A stretch of 64,000 nucleotides of DNA from Foliimonas ilicis (GCF_039939195.1 NZ_JBDUUH010000010.1:62001-126000), one strand, 5' to 3'. Positions 41,923 to 50,314 are shown, counted from the stretch's first letter. A program made the numbers and translations. The notes: generated from the letters alone by a model not told the origin.

Positions 41923-43293
41923 TCAAGCGTTAGGTTCATCAGAAATCTTTTGTCCGACCGGCAAGGTAATCCGCGCAGATAGTCCGCCATCGGCCTTGTT
42001 TACCAGCGAAAGTCGGGCGCCGATCTGCTTGAGTGCGAGTTCGACGATGCTCAGGCCCAAACCGCTTCCGACTGGCGCTTTAAAGCGCCCACGGAAAAAT
42101 CGCTCCGTCACAAGTGCCAGTTCCTCTTGCGGTATGCCTGGACCCTGATCTTCGATGCGCAGTTCGATCGAATCCTGGCTGCGAGACATGAAGCATCTCA
42201 CCACTCCGTTCGAGGGCGTATGGTGCAAAGCATTTTCCATGAGGTTGCGGGTAGCGAGCCGTAGAAGATCGGGATCGGTATGGACAATCGTGCCGAACAG
42301 CGCATCGTCAATCTTCACATCGACAGCAGGCGCGACGTGGCTGAGCAGTTCGCTGCGCAGGCGTTTCAGCGCATCCCCTAGATCGACCGGCACCGCTTTG
42401 GATTCGGGTTCCGCTGCCTCGATCGAGGCAATATCCAGCAACTGCTTTACCAGACGTCCGGTCCGGTCAACTCCAAGAACGATCTGGGAGAGCGCCTTGT
42501 CGCGTATTGCGTCGTCCTTGCTGGCCAACGCCACCTGAGCCTGTGTTTTCAGCCCCGCCAATGGTGTCCGCAACTCGTGGGCAGCGAAGGCCGTAAAGTT
42601 CCGTTCGCGATCCCGCGCGCTGGCTACGCGCGCAAAAAGCCCATTCAACGAGCGTACAACCGGAACGATTTCCTTGGCGAGCGACGTGTTGGCGATGGGT
42701 TCCAAATCGGTTGCGTTGCGTGTCGAAAGATTGGTCGCAATGTTCTTCAGCGGCGACAATCCACGTCCGATGCTCAGCCATATCAATCCTGCCAAGATAG
42801 GCATTATGAGCAGGCCGGGAAGCAGAAGCCCTTTCAGCATGTTGTTTACGAGCTGTTCGCGAAAGTGGATTCTGTCGCCCACCATGACACGAAGATTCGT
42901 CTCCGGATTGACGACCGAATATACGCGCCATGCTTCACCCTGCACGACAGTTTCCGAAAAGCCCTCCTCATCGTAACCGAGCTTTTCCGTGGGCGCGCCT
43001 TCCGATTTGCTGATCAAGGCGCCGTCGAGGGTCCATATCTGGCACGACAATTGGCGATCATAGACTGGAGAGTAAAGTTCGGCCTGTTCTGAAGGAGAAC
43101 GGCTGCCATCGAGATCCTCACGTACGACCAGAGAACTGACCATACGGGCCGCCTCGCGCAATCTTGCATCCAGCACGTTTTGCAATTCCGCCCCGGTGCT
43201 GAAGAAAATCCATGCCATAGCTGAGAGCCAGACAAGACCGGTCGTTATCAGCAATATGCCAAAGAGGCGGGCGCGCATCGAAATCATCCGCAT
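41923..43293 (-). CDS. two-component sensor histidine kinase (QseC/TctE-like)
   Basis: This 456-residue membrane kinase has two transmembrane helices (about 9-31 and 157-176) around a periplasmic domain of about 125 residues, a HAMP-like linker, phospho-acceptor H239 (AAHELRTPLAG), N-box N354 (NLMENALHHTP), G1 motif DQGPG (382-386) and G2 motif GSGLGLS (409-415). The layout matches the QseC/PmrB/TctE class. Three in-frame ATGs are close together; the first overlaps the regulator gene by ten bases and has GGGAG nearby. Confidence 0.92.
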   Translation of the reverse strand: MRMISMRARLFGILLITTGLVWLSAMAWIFFSTGAELQNVLDARLREAARMVSSLVVREDLDGSRSPSEQAELYSPVYDRQLSCQIWTLDGALISKSEGAPTEKLGYDEEGFSETVVQGEAWRVYSVVNPETNLRVMVGDRIHFREQLVNNMLKGLLLPGLLIMPILAGLIWLSIGRGLSPLKNIATNLSTRNATDLEPIANTSLAKEIVPVVRSLNGLFARVASARDRERNFTAFAAHELRTPLAGLKTQAQVALASKDDAIRDKALSQIVLGVDRTGRLVKQLLDIASIEAAEPESKAVPVDLGDALKRLRSELLSHVAPAVDVKIDDALFGTIVHTDPDLLRLATRNLMENALHHTPSNGVVRCFMSRSQDSIELRIEDQGPGIPQEELALVTERFFRGRFKAPVGSGLGLSIVELALKQIGARLSLVNKADGGLSARITLPVGQKISDEPNA

Positions 43294-43949
43294 GCCTCTC
43301 CCAAACGGTAGCCAACACCCCTCACGGTTTCGATGATGCCGGGGCCGAGCTTGTTGCGCAGATGATGAACATGGACTTCGACCGTGTTGCTTTCCACGCC
43401 TTCCTGCCAGCCGTACAGGGTTTCCTCAAGCCTTCCTTTCGACAAGACGCGTCCCGCATTCGCCATCAATGCATGGAGGACCGAGAACTCCCGACGAGAG
43501 AGGTGAATTGGTTCACCTGACTTCTCAACGGTCAATCGCGAGGGATCGAGCTCTATCCCGTTGAATGCGAGCACCGCGTTGGATTGCCCTGAAGACCGGC
43601 GAATGAGCGCACGAAGCCGAGCCGCGACTTCATCGAGATCGAACGGCTTTCCCAGATAGTCGTCCGCCCCGCTGTCGAGACCGGCAATCCTGTCCGAAAC
43701 GCTGTCGCGTGCGGTCAGCAGGAGCACCGGTGTATGGCGGTCACTGCTGCGAAGATCTTTCAGTATATCGAGGCCGGATCCGTCGGGCAGCATCAGGTCG
43801 AGTATGACGGCATCGAAATAGTGAAGCTCGACGGCGGCATTTGCATCCTGGCAGGTGGCCACGCAATCCACGGTAAAGCCGTTGAGGGAAAGCCCGACCT
43901 GCAGACCATCCTTCAGCATCTCATCGTCTTCCACCACAAGAATTCGCAT
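43284..43949 (-). CDS. OmpR family response regulator (QseB/PmrA/TctD-like)
   Basis: This 221-residue regulator has an N-terminal receiver domain with acidic residues E7-D8-D9, phospho-acceptor D51 (VILDLMLPDGSG) and K101 (GKPFD), and a C-terminal winged-helix DNA-binding domain (RREFSVLHALMANAGRVLSK, then NTVEVHVHHLRNKLG and TVRGVGYRL). It heads the operon with the kinase. A perfect PmrA-type box lies 42 bases before its start codon, so autoregulation is likely. Confidence 0.93.
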   Translation of the reverse strand: MRILVVEDDEMLKDGLQVGLSLNGFTVDCVATCQDANAAVELHYFDAVILDLMLPDGSGLDILKDLRSSDRHTPVLLLTARDSVSDRIAGLDSGADDYLGKPFDLDEVAARLRALIRRSSGQSNAVLAFNGIELDPSRLTVEKSGEPIHLSRREFSVLHALMANAGRVLSKGRLEETLYGWQEGVESNTVEVHVHHLRNKLGPGIIETVRGVGYRLGEACG

Positions 43950-43990
43950 CGACTTCTCCCGTCGTCCGAGTGATGGAAAATATCGGCCTC

Positions 43991-44007
43991 CTTAAGGCGG
44001 GCTTAAG
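43991..44007. promoter_or_regulatory. PmrA/QseB-type box, CTTAAG-N5-CTTAAG
   Basis: Two perfect CTTAAG hexamers (43991-43996 and 44002-44007) are separated by GCGGG, giving an 11-base period. This is the published PmrA consensus arrangement. The box lies in the 102-base gap between the response regulator gene and the L,D-transpeptidase gene, almost equally far from both start codons. The hexamers are themselves palindromic, so the box could serve both directions. Confidence 0.7.
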
Positions 44008-44051
44008 GTTGGGAAACTCCTTGGTCGTCATCGCAACGAACGAGTAGAGTA

Positions 44052-44789
44052 ATGCCCAGCAGCGTGAGTTCTCAAAATAGGCCATCGGGCCAGACAAGCA
44101 AAGTTAGCCGACGCGCCTTTCTCGTCGGGTCATCCGCCATTGTCCTGGCAGGCTGTTCAACCACCCAAGCCCCTCCTCCCCCTCCCACACCGAAAGCTGC
44201 ACCGGTTGCCGAAACGCCGCCGATGTATTTTGCCATGCCGCAGGAGCGTTTTCCGATCCCTGAGGTCAATGTTTCGCAAATCGATCAGAAATTCTGGCGC
44301 ACGGAAGTCGATTATTCATCCGATGAACGACCGGGCACGCTGATCGTCGATACGCCTAATAAATATCTGTATCACGTTCTGCCCGGCGGCCGGGCAACGC
44401 GATATGGCATCGGCGTTGGAAGAGACGGGTTTGCTTGGTCGGGAAGAGCCGTCGTTGCGTATAAGCGCGAATGGCCGCGATGGAACCCGCCGGATACGAT
44501 GGTTGCGCGTCAACCCGAGCTTGAGCCCTACAGCATCGCGAATGGCGGCTGGCCGCCCGGCTTGGACAATGCCCTCGGTTCCCGCGCGCTCTACATCCAC
44601 CAGAATGGAAGGGATACGCTCTACAGATTGCATGGAACCACGCAGGAATGGTCCATTGGGAAGTCCGTATCGTCGGGCTGCATTCGACTGCTCAATCAGG
44701 ACGTGATCCATCTTCACGACAATGTTCGGGACGGGGGCGCAATCGTAGTCATTCCCGACCCAACCATGGGCCATCTGGCATCTGCCTGA
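44052..44789 (+). CDS. L,D-transpeptidase (YkuD domain) lipoprotein
   Basis: This 245-residue envelope protein has a twin-arginine-like export signal (SRRAFLVGSS, 19-28) ending in a lipobox LAGC with lipidated C35, a proline-rich linker (39-55) and a YkuD domain with H194 (LHGTT) and catalytic C210 in SVSSGCIRL. Such enzymes form 3-3 cross-links or attach proteins to peptidoglycan. It is divergent from the two-component operon and shares a PmrA-type box with it. Convergent phnF follows after a strong hairpin. Confidence 0.92.
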   Translation: MPSSVSSQNRPSGQTSKVSRRAFLVGSSAIVLAGCSTTQAPPPPPTPKAAPVAETPPMYFAMPQERFPIPEVNVSQIDQKFWRTEVDYSSDERPGTLIVDTPNKYLYHVLPGGRATRYGIGVGRDGFAWSGRAVVAYKREWPRWNPPDTMVARQPELEPYSIANGGWPPGLDNALGSRALYIHQNGRDTLYRLHGTTQEWSIGKSVSSGCIRLLNQDVIHLHDNVRDGGAIVVIPDPTMGHLASA

Positions 44790-44807
44790 TGAAGGTCGAC
44801 GACGGCA

Positions 44808-44829
44808 GGCTGCCGCAAACGCGGCAGCC
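44808..44829. terminator. bidirectional hairpin between L,D-transpeptidase and phnF
   Basis: A perfect 9-base-pair stem GGCTGCCGC / GCGGCAGCC with a 4-base AAAC loop lies between the two convergent stop codons. No long T-run follows, so it may be a weak terminator or a processing barrier. Confidence 0.5.
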
Positions 44830-44847
44830 AATAGGCTTTACTCAACA

Positions 44848-45600
44848 CTAAGCCGCATCGTCCCCTTTGGCTGGATCACTCTTATGCTGCATGACGAGTT
44901 CCATGCGGTCGGCCAGGAACTTCGTCCGGATCACCTGGATTGGCCGCTCGTCGAGATCAACGTCGATTGCCTTGCTTACCAGAACGATCGCATCTGAGCC
45001 GCAATTCAGAAGCTCGGCATCCTTGGCTGAAACCCGCTCTGCCGTGAGCCGGGTTTCGCGCCGCCGATAGTCCGCAATGCCTTCGCGCTTCAAGGCTTCA
45101 GTGATGGAGCCGGTCTCGGCATAGGCGATGACGATCCCGGGAAACCGCTCTACCGGGAAATAGGATGTCGATCGCGACATCGGCACGCCGTCCGCCACGG
45201 ACAGGCTTTCGAGACGGTGCAGCGACGCGCCGACACGGCACTCCAGCAAGGACGCAATTGCTGCATCCGCTGCCACACTCTCAGACCGGATGAGCCTGCC
45301 GGAAGGCTCGATCGACTGCTTCAGCATGTTCTCGGAGAAGCGCGTTCTGGCTCCCACCGGATATTGTATGCGCCGCGGAATTTCATTCACGAACGTTCCG
45401 CGTCCCCTTTCGGCACGTAAAATGCCTTCTGACGCAAGGGACGCTATGGCCCTGCGCACGGTATGACGGTTTACGCCATATCGCGCCGCCAGCTCGGTTT
45501 CCGGCGGCAATGCAGTCTCTACGGTGCCGCTTGTGATCGCGGAGCGGATTTCATCTGCGACCCTGCGCCACCGGGAAATTCCGTCATCAATGAGGATCAA
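44848..45600 (-). CDS. phnF: phosphonate metabolism transcriptional regulator PhnF (GntR/UTRA)
   Basis: This 250-residue regulator has an N-terminal GntR winged helix (ELAARYGVNRHTVRRAIASL, about residues 32-51) and a C-terminal UTRA ligand domain of the HutC subfamily. Its place divergent from phnG identifies it as PhnF, the repressor of the C-P lyase genes. The 111-base gap to phnG holds a PHO box and an operator-like inverted repeat. Confidence 0.93.
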   Translation of the reverse strand: MILIDDGISRWRRVADEIRSAITSGTVETALPPETELAARYGVNRHTVRRAIASLASEGILRAERGRGTFVNEIPRRIQYPVGARTRFSENMLKQSIEPSGRLIRSESVAADAAIASLLECRVGASLHRLESLSVADGVPMSRSTSYFPVERFPGIVIAYAETGSITEALKREGIADYRRRETRLTAERVSAKDAELLNCGSDAIVLVSKAIDVDLDERPIQVIRTKFLADRMELVMQHKSDPAKGDDAA

Positions 45601-45624
45601 TTTTTTCGCTCCGGGTCGCGTGGG

Positions 45625-45642
45625 TTGTCATGAAGCCGTCAT
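45625..45642 (+). promoter_or_regulatory. PHO box upstream of phnG
   Basis: TTGTCAT-GAAG-CCGTCAT matches the PHO box pattern (two CTGTCAT-like heptamers 11 bases apart) with six of seven matches in each half. It lies 70-87 bases before the phnG start, in the right orientation to activate phnGHIJKL under phosphate starvation. A TAAAAC at 45654-45659, 11 bases after the box, may be the -10. Confidence 0.7.
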
Positions 45643-45677
45643 GCTCTGTCGGGTAAAACCATACATAGGATTAGTTA

Positions 45678-45691
45678 TCTATACAAATAGA
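45678..45691. promoter_or_regulatory. putative PhnF operator, TCTAT-N4-ATAGA
   Basis: A perfect 5-base inverted repeat with a 4-base centre (ACAA), extended by two more pairing bases outside one mismatch, lies between the PHO box and phnG. GntR/HutC repressors bind short TCTA-type repeats of this kind. Binding here would block transcription after PhoB-dependent initiation. Confidence 0.5.
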
Positions 45692-45711
45692 CAAATTAGG
45701 TTTCAGACAAA

Positions 45712-46164
45712 ATGTCTTCCGCGAATTTGGCCCGAAAACGCACACTTGATGTGCTGGCAGCTTGCGATGCGGCTGCGCTGTACGAACGCTACGCCGCCCT
45801 CGAAGTCGAAATGCCAGCACCGTCACCCGTTCGCGGGCCGGAAATCGGCATGGTCATGTTGCGTGGCCGGGCAGGCGGAGGCGGCGCATTGTTCAATTTG
45901 GGCGAAGCCACAGTCAGCCGGGCAAGCGTCCGTATCGACAGCGGAGAAGTCGGCCATTCGGTCATACTGGGCCGCGACACGTCAAAGGCACAGATGATCG
46001 CCCATCTCGATGCACTGGCCCAGCGTGCTGACTGGGCCGACCGGATCGAGCGCGAGTTCGTGATCCCGGCGCTCGAAACGCAAAATGATGAGGCGGCCCG
46101 ACAAGCCGCCGAGACCGAAGCCACGCGGGTCGATTTCTTCACTCTGGTTCGAGGCGAAGACTAA
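45712..46164 (+). CDS. phnG: phosphonate C-P lyase system protein PhnG
   Basis: This 150-residue subunit of the C-P lyase core complex (PhnGHIJ) matches PhnG, with motifs such as RGPEIGMVMLRGRAGGGGALFNLGEATVSRASV (here, the GRAGGGGALFNLGE segment at about 50-63 is diagnostic). It starts the rightward phn operon and its stop overlaps the phnH ATG by one base. In the complex it helps PhnI transfer the phosphonate to the C1' of ATP-derived ribose. Confidence 0.95.
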   Translation: MSSANLARKRTLDVLAACDAAALYERYAALEVEMPAPSPVRGPEIGMVMLRGRAGGGGALFNLGEATVSRASVRIDSGEVGHSVILGRDTSKAQMIAHLDALAQRADWADRIEREFVIPALETQNDEAARQAAETEATRVDFFTLVRGED

Positions 46165-46769
46165 TGGGCGAACTGCACGACAATGCCGCGTTCGAAGGCG
46201 GTTTCGCCGATCCGGTCTTCGGATCCCAAGCTGTCTTTCGTGAAGTCATGGAGGCGATGGCGAATCCAGGGCGGATCGTGGATGCTGGTGATGTAACTCG
46301 CGCTCCCACCCCCCTTTCTTCAGCCGCATCGGCGTTCCTCGCCACGTTTGCCGATCACGATACGCCGGCCTGGTTCGAGGATGCTGACTGCGCCGCGGCC
46401 AAGGCCTGGCTCAGCTTTCAAACCGGTGCACCTGAGGCTGGTACGCCCAGTGTGGCGGCTTTCGCTGTTCTCGCGATGCCGAGCGCTATCGAGAACTGGT
46501 CACATTTTTCGATCGGCAACTCGTCCTATCCCGATCGCTCTGCAACGCTGCTTCTGCCGGTCGAAGCCTTGCATGGGGGTAGCCCCCTAAAGCTCACCGG
46601 TCCCGGCATCGAGACAAGCGCGATGATCTCGCCCATCGGGCTGCCAGCCGGCTTCCGGGATGCGATGGCGCGAAACGCAACGCTGTTTCCATTGGGCTTC
46701 GACCTCATCCTGCATTGCGGCACTGCACTTCTTGCGCTGCCGCGCACGACGCAAATCACGGAGGTCTGA
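46164..46769 (+). CDS. phnH: phosphonate C-P lyase system protein PhnH
   Basis: This 201-residue PhnH subunit starts GGFADPVFGSQAVFREVMEAMANPGRIV, the typical N-terminal region of the family, and has the GPGIE segment near residue 148. PhnH is required for C-P lyase activity and has a PLP-transferase-like fold without catalytic residues. The gene overlaps phnG by one base and is three bases from phnI. Confidence 0.95.
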   Translation: MGELHDNAAFEGGFADPVFGSQAVFREVMEAMANPGRIVDAGDVTRAPTPLSSAASAFLATFADHDTPAWFEDADCAAAKAWLSFQTGAPEAGTPSVAAFAVLAMPSAIENWSHFSIGNSSYPDRSATLLLPVEALHGGSPLKLTGPGIETSAMISPIGLPAGFRDAMARNATLFPLGFDLILHCGTALLALPRTTQITEV

Positions 46770-46772
46770 GCC

Positions 46773-47876
46773 ATGTATGTTGCCGTTAAGGGTGGCGAGG
46801 CCGCGATTGCCAACGCACACAGGCTGATGGCGGATCGCCGCCGCGGCGAGCGGGACGTGCCCGCGCTTTCACTTTCTCAAATCGCCGGTCAGCTCTCGCT
46901 GGCGGTCGACCGGGTCATGGCGGAAGGTTCGCTCTACGATCCTGAGCTTGCGGCTATGGCGGTACGTCAGGCACGTGGCGACCTGATCGAAGCGATCTTT
47001 CTGATGCGCGCCTATCGCACGACGCTCACCCGGTTCGGTCACGCACGGCCGATAGACACGGGCGTCATGCGCATCGAGCGCCGTGTCTCGGCGACTTTCA
47101 AGGATATTCCCGGCGGACAATTGCTCGGCCCGACATTCGACTACACACATCGTCTGATCGACCCCGCAATGGCGGGCGACGAACCGGTGGATGAGCCAAT
47201 TCGCCGGTCGCCGATAGCGCAGGAAAGCTGCCCGCGCGTTATGGATATGCTCGGCTCGGAAGGTTTGATCGAGGCGGATGGGTCGGGCGATGACGAGCCT
47301 TCCGACCTTACCCGCGAGGCGACGAGCTATCCCGTCTCGCGTGATCTCAGATTGCAGGCCCTGGCGCGCGGCGATGAAGGTTTTCTGCTGGCGCTCGGCT
47401 ATTCGACGCAGCGCGGCTACGGGCGCACCCACCCCTTTGTCGGTGAAATACGCATTGGGCTGGTCGATATCGAAATAGACATGCCGGAACTCGGTTTTCC
47501 CGTTCGGGTCGGCAGCATCCGCGTGACCGAATGTCAGATGGTGTCTCAATTCAAGGAAATGGCTGACGGCGAGCCACGCTTTACCCGTGGATACGGCCTT
47601 GTTTTCGGCCAATCCGAACGCAAGGCCATGGCCATGAGTCTGGTCGATCGAGCGCTGCGGGCTGACGAGTTTGACGAGCAGCGACTGGCGCTAGCGCAGG
47701 ACGAGGAGTTCGTCCTCGAACATTGCGACAATGTCCAGGCAACAGGCTTCGTCGAACATCTGAAGCTTCCCCACTACGTCGATTTCCAGGCTGAACTGGA
47801 ACTCCTGCGCCGTCTGCGTGGCGAAACCGCACAAGCCGATGAAGCAGCAACATCGATCAGCGAGGCCGCAGAATGA
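46773..47876 (+). CDS. phnI: C-P lyase subunit PhnI
   Basis: This 367-residue protein is the nucleosidase-type subunit of the C-P lyase. It starts MYVAVKGGEAAI, as PhnI does, and contains RRGERDVPALS, HRLIDPAMAGD and AYRTTLTRFG segments of the family. Together with PhnGHL it makes ribose 1-phosphonate triphosphate from ATP and alkylphosphonate. It overlaps phnJ by four bases. Confidence 0.95.
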   Translation: MYVAVKGGEAAIANAHRLMADRRRGERDVPALSLSQIAGQLSLAVDRVMAEGSLYDPELAAMAVRQARGDLIEAIFLMRAYRTTLTRFGHARPIDTGVMRIERRVSATFKDIPGGQLLGPTFDYTHRLIDPAMAGDEPVDEPIRRSPIAQESCPRVMDMLGSEGLIEADGSGDDEPSDLTREATSYPVSRDLRLQALARGDEGFLLALGYSTQRGYGRTHPFVGEIRIGLVDIEIDMPELGFPVRVGSIRVTECQMVSQFKEMADGEPRFTRGYGLVFGQSERKAMAMSLVDRALRADEFDEQRLALAQDEEFVLEHCDNVQATGFVEHLKLPHYVDFQAELELLRRLRGETAQADEAATSISEAAE

Positions 47877-48781
47877 CCATCGCGCACGCCCTTCCAGCTT
47901 ACAATTTCGCTTATCTCGACGAGCAGACCAAGCGAATGATCCGCCGCTCAATCTTAAAAGCGATAGCGATTCCCGGTTATCAAGTCCCCTTCGCGTCCCG
48001 GGAGATGCCCATGCCCTATGGTTGGGGCACTGGCGGGGTACAGGTGACGGCTGCGATCCTCGGTCCAGACGACGTGCTGAAGGTCATCGATCAAGGCGCC
48101 GATGACACCACCAACGCCGTATCGATCCGCGCTTTTTTCGCCAAGGTCGCGAATGTCGCGACGACCACAAGGACCGTCGAGGCAACAATCGTCCAGACAC
48201 GGCATCGCATCCCGGAAACGCCGCTGAACGCCGGTCAGATCATCGTTTACCAGGTGCCGATACCCGAACCCTTGCGATTTCTCGAGCCGCGAGAAACGGA
48301 AACCCGCATCATGCACGGGCTGGAGGAATACGGGCTCATCCACGTCAAGCTTTACGAAGACATCGCCCAGCACGGTCATATCGCCACGACCTACGCCTAT
48401 CCGGTCAAGATCGAGGGCCGCTATGTGATGGACCCCTCGCCCATCCCGAAATTCGACAATCCGAAAATGCATCTCTCTCCGGCGCTTCAGCTTTTCGGAG
48501 CGGGCCGCGAAAAGCGCATCTATGCATTGCCGCCGTTCACCAAGGTCGTGAGCCTGGACTTCGAGGACCACCCGTTCTCGGTGCAGCGTTTCGAGGCTCA
48601 TTGCGCATTGTGCGACGCTCAGGACGTCTATCTCGACGAGGTCGTCACCGATGACCGTGGCGGGCGAATGTTCGTCTGCTCCGACACGGACAATTGCGAG
48701 ACGCGCCGGTCGGAAGGCCACCATGGGTCCGGCATGCCGCTCGACGGTGGAAATCGGTCCGAACGGGAGGCGGCGGAATGA
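47873..48781 (+). CDS. phnJ: alpha-D-ribose 1-methylphosphonate 5-phosphate C-P-lyase PhnJ
   Basis: This 302-residue radical SAM enzyme cleaves the carbon-phosphorus bond. The cysteine motif is C244, C247, C269 and C275, exactly CX2CX21CX5C as in Escherichia coli PhnJ. The glycine of the proposed glycyl radical corresponds to G35 (IPGYQVPF). All expected residues are present, so the enzyme should be active. The gene overlaps phnI and phnK by four bases each. The C-terminus is about 20 residues longer than in E. coli. Confidence 0.96.
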   Translation: MTIAHALPAYNFAYLDEQTKRMIRRSILKAIAIPGYQVPFASREMPMPYGWGTGGVQVTAAILGPDDVLKVIDQGADDTTNAVSIRAFFAKVANVATTTRTVEATIVQTRHRIPETPLNAGQIIVYQVPIPEPLRFLEPRETETRIMHGLEEYGLIHVKLYEDIAQHGHIATTYAYPVKIEGRYVMDPSPIPKFDNPKMHLSPALQLFGAGREKRIYALPPFTKVVSLDFEDHPFSVQRFEAHCALCDAQDVYLDEVVTDDRGGRMFVCSDTDNCETRRSEGHHGSGMPLDGGNRSEREAAE

Positions 48782-49554
48782 GCGCTGAACCAATCATGTC
48801 CGTCCGCAATCTTGAACGCCGATACGGCGCATTCATAGGCTGCACCGGAGTTTCTCTGGACGTCTGGCCAGGAGAAGTCCTTGCCATCGTTGGCGAATCC
48901 GGTTCCGGCAAGACCACACTCCTCAATTGCATATCCAGCCGCCTCGATCGCAGCGCCGGCGAAATACGCTACCGGATGCGCGATGGGCGTTTCCCGGACC
49001 TCGCCGATCTGGGCGAAGCCGAACGGCGTTTCCTGATGCGCACCGATTGGGGTTTCGTGCATCAAAACCCTGCAGACGGTTTGCGAATGCATGTCTCGGC
49101 GGGAGCCAATGTCGGTGAACGCCTGATGGCGGTCGGCCAGAGGCATTATGGTTCAATCCGGCAAACGGCATCCGACTGGCTGGAGCGGGTCGAGATCGCC
49201 GGTATACGCATCGATGACAAGCCGGTCACCTTTTCGGGCGGCATGCGCCAGCGGCTTCAGATCGCCCGCAATCTGGTCACGCATCCGCGACTGATCTTCA
49301 TGGACGAGCCGACGGGTGGTCTCGACGTTTCCGTGCAAGCCCGCGTGCTCGATCTGCTGCGCATGCTTGTCTCCGATCTCGGGCTGGCCGTGGTGATCGT
49401 CACGCATGATCTGGCGGTCGCACGGCTTCTGTCGCAGCGCATGATCGTGATGAAGAACGGACGCATCGTCGAGCAGGGGCTGACAGATCGCGTGCTTGAC
49501 GATCCATGCCATCCCTACACCCAGCTTCTCGTCGCCTCAATTCCGGAGTCATGA
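48778..49554 (+). CDS. phnK: phosphonate C-P lyase system ABC-type protein PhnK
   Basis: This 258-residue ATPase-like subunit binds the C-P lyase core. It has Walker A GESGSGKT near residues 38-45, a signature FSGGMRQR and Walker B FMDEPTGGLD. PhnK has no transporter partner; in E. coli it docks on PhnJ. I chose the ATG at 48778, which overlaps the phnJ stop; a longer frame from 48694 lies wholly inside phnJ. The next gene starts in its stop codon. Confidence 0.94.
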   Translation: MSAEPIMSVRNLERRYGAFIGCTGVSLDVWPGEVLAIVGESGSGKTTLLNCISSRLDRSAGEIRYRMRDGRFPDLADLGEAERRFLMRTDWGFVHQNPADGLRMHVSAGANVGERLMAVGQRHYGSIRQTASDWLERVEIAGIRIDDKPVTFSGGMRQRLQIARNLVTHPRLIFMDEPTGGLDVSVQARVLDLLRMLVSDLGLAVVIVTHDLAVARLLSQRMIVMKNGRIVEQGLTDRVLDDPCHPYTQLLVASIPES

Positions 49555-50279
49555 GGATGTTAAACGACACCGCTCCGCTACTCGCCGTCAGCAAAGTAGC
49601 CAAATCCTTCGTCATGCATCTGCGAGACGGCATTCGATTGCCCGTCGTCTCCAATGTCGAGTTCGTCGTTCACCCCGGCGAATGCGTCGTCTTGGGCGGG
49701 CCTTCCGGCGCTGGCAAATCGTCCATTCTGCGGATGGTCTACGGCAATTACGCTGTCGATGAAGGCGAAATTCTGGTGCGCGATAGCGAGACCGGAAACA
49801 TGACCGATCTTGCTTCGGGGGGTGCACGGCTCGTGCTCGACCTGCGTCGGAACAGCATCGGTTATGTCAGCCAGTTCCTGCGCGCCGTACCTCGCGTCTC
49901 TGCACTCGACGTCGTTGCCGAACCCCTCATCACGCGCGGTGTTGACCGCGAGGTGGCCGTCCGCCGGGCCGCATCGCTGCTGGAACGGCTGAATTTACCG
50001 GCCGCACTTTTTGGCCTCCCACCCGCGACGTTTTCCGGCGGCGAAAAGCAGCGCGTCAACATTGCGCGGGGTTTCATCACGGATCATCCGATCCTGTTAC
50101 TCGATGAACCGACGGCCTCGCTGGATGCGGCCAATCGCGACATCGTCGTGGCGATGATCCGCGAAAAGCTGCAGCACGGCACGGCCATCCTCGGCATCTT
50201 CCATGATGTCCCGGTACGCGAAGCGGTTGCCACGCGCATCATCGATGTTTCCGCCTTTTCCGCACACGAGGCCGCTTGA
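49551..50279 (+). CDS. phnL: phosphonate C-P lyase system ABC-type protein PhnL
   Basis: This 242-residue ATPase-like subunit has Walker A GGPSGAGKS near residues 48-55, FSGGEKQR and Walker B LLLDEPTASLD. It matches PhnL by order and by its N-terminal segment ending MHLRDGIRLPVVSNVEF. The start is the ATG in the phnK stop (ATGA) or a second ATG six bases later. The phnC gene follows after a 93-base gap that holds a PHO-box-like sequence. Confidence 0.94.
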   Translation: MRMLNDTAPLLAVSKVAKSFVMHLRDGIRLPVVSNVEFVVHPGECVVLGGPSGAGKSSILRMVYGNYAVDEGEILVRDSETGNMTDLASGGARLVLDLRRNSIGYVSQFLRAVPRVSALDVVAEPLITRGVDREVAVRRAASLLERLNLPAALFGLPPATFSGGEKQRVNIARGFITDHPILLLDEPTASLDAANRDIVVAMIREKLQHGTAILGIFHDVPVREAVATRIIDVSAFSAHEAA

Positions 50280-50296
50280 TGCCAACCGGCACTCAA

Positions 50297-50314
50297 TCTT
50301 CACAGAACTGTCAC
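50297..50314 (+). promoter_or_regulatory. PHO-box-like sequence upstream of phnC
   Basis: TCTTCAC-AGAA-CTGTCAC has one perfect and one partly matching PHO heptamer with correct 11-base spacing. It lies 59-76 bases before the phnC start in the only gap inside the phn cluster, which suggests a second phosphate-controlled promoter for phnCDE and the genes after it. Confidence 0.55.
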
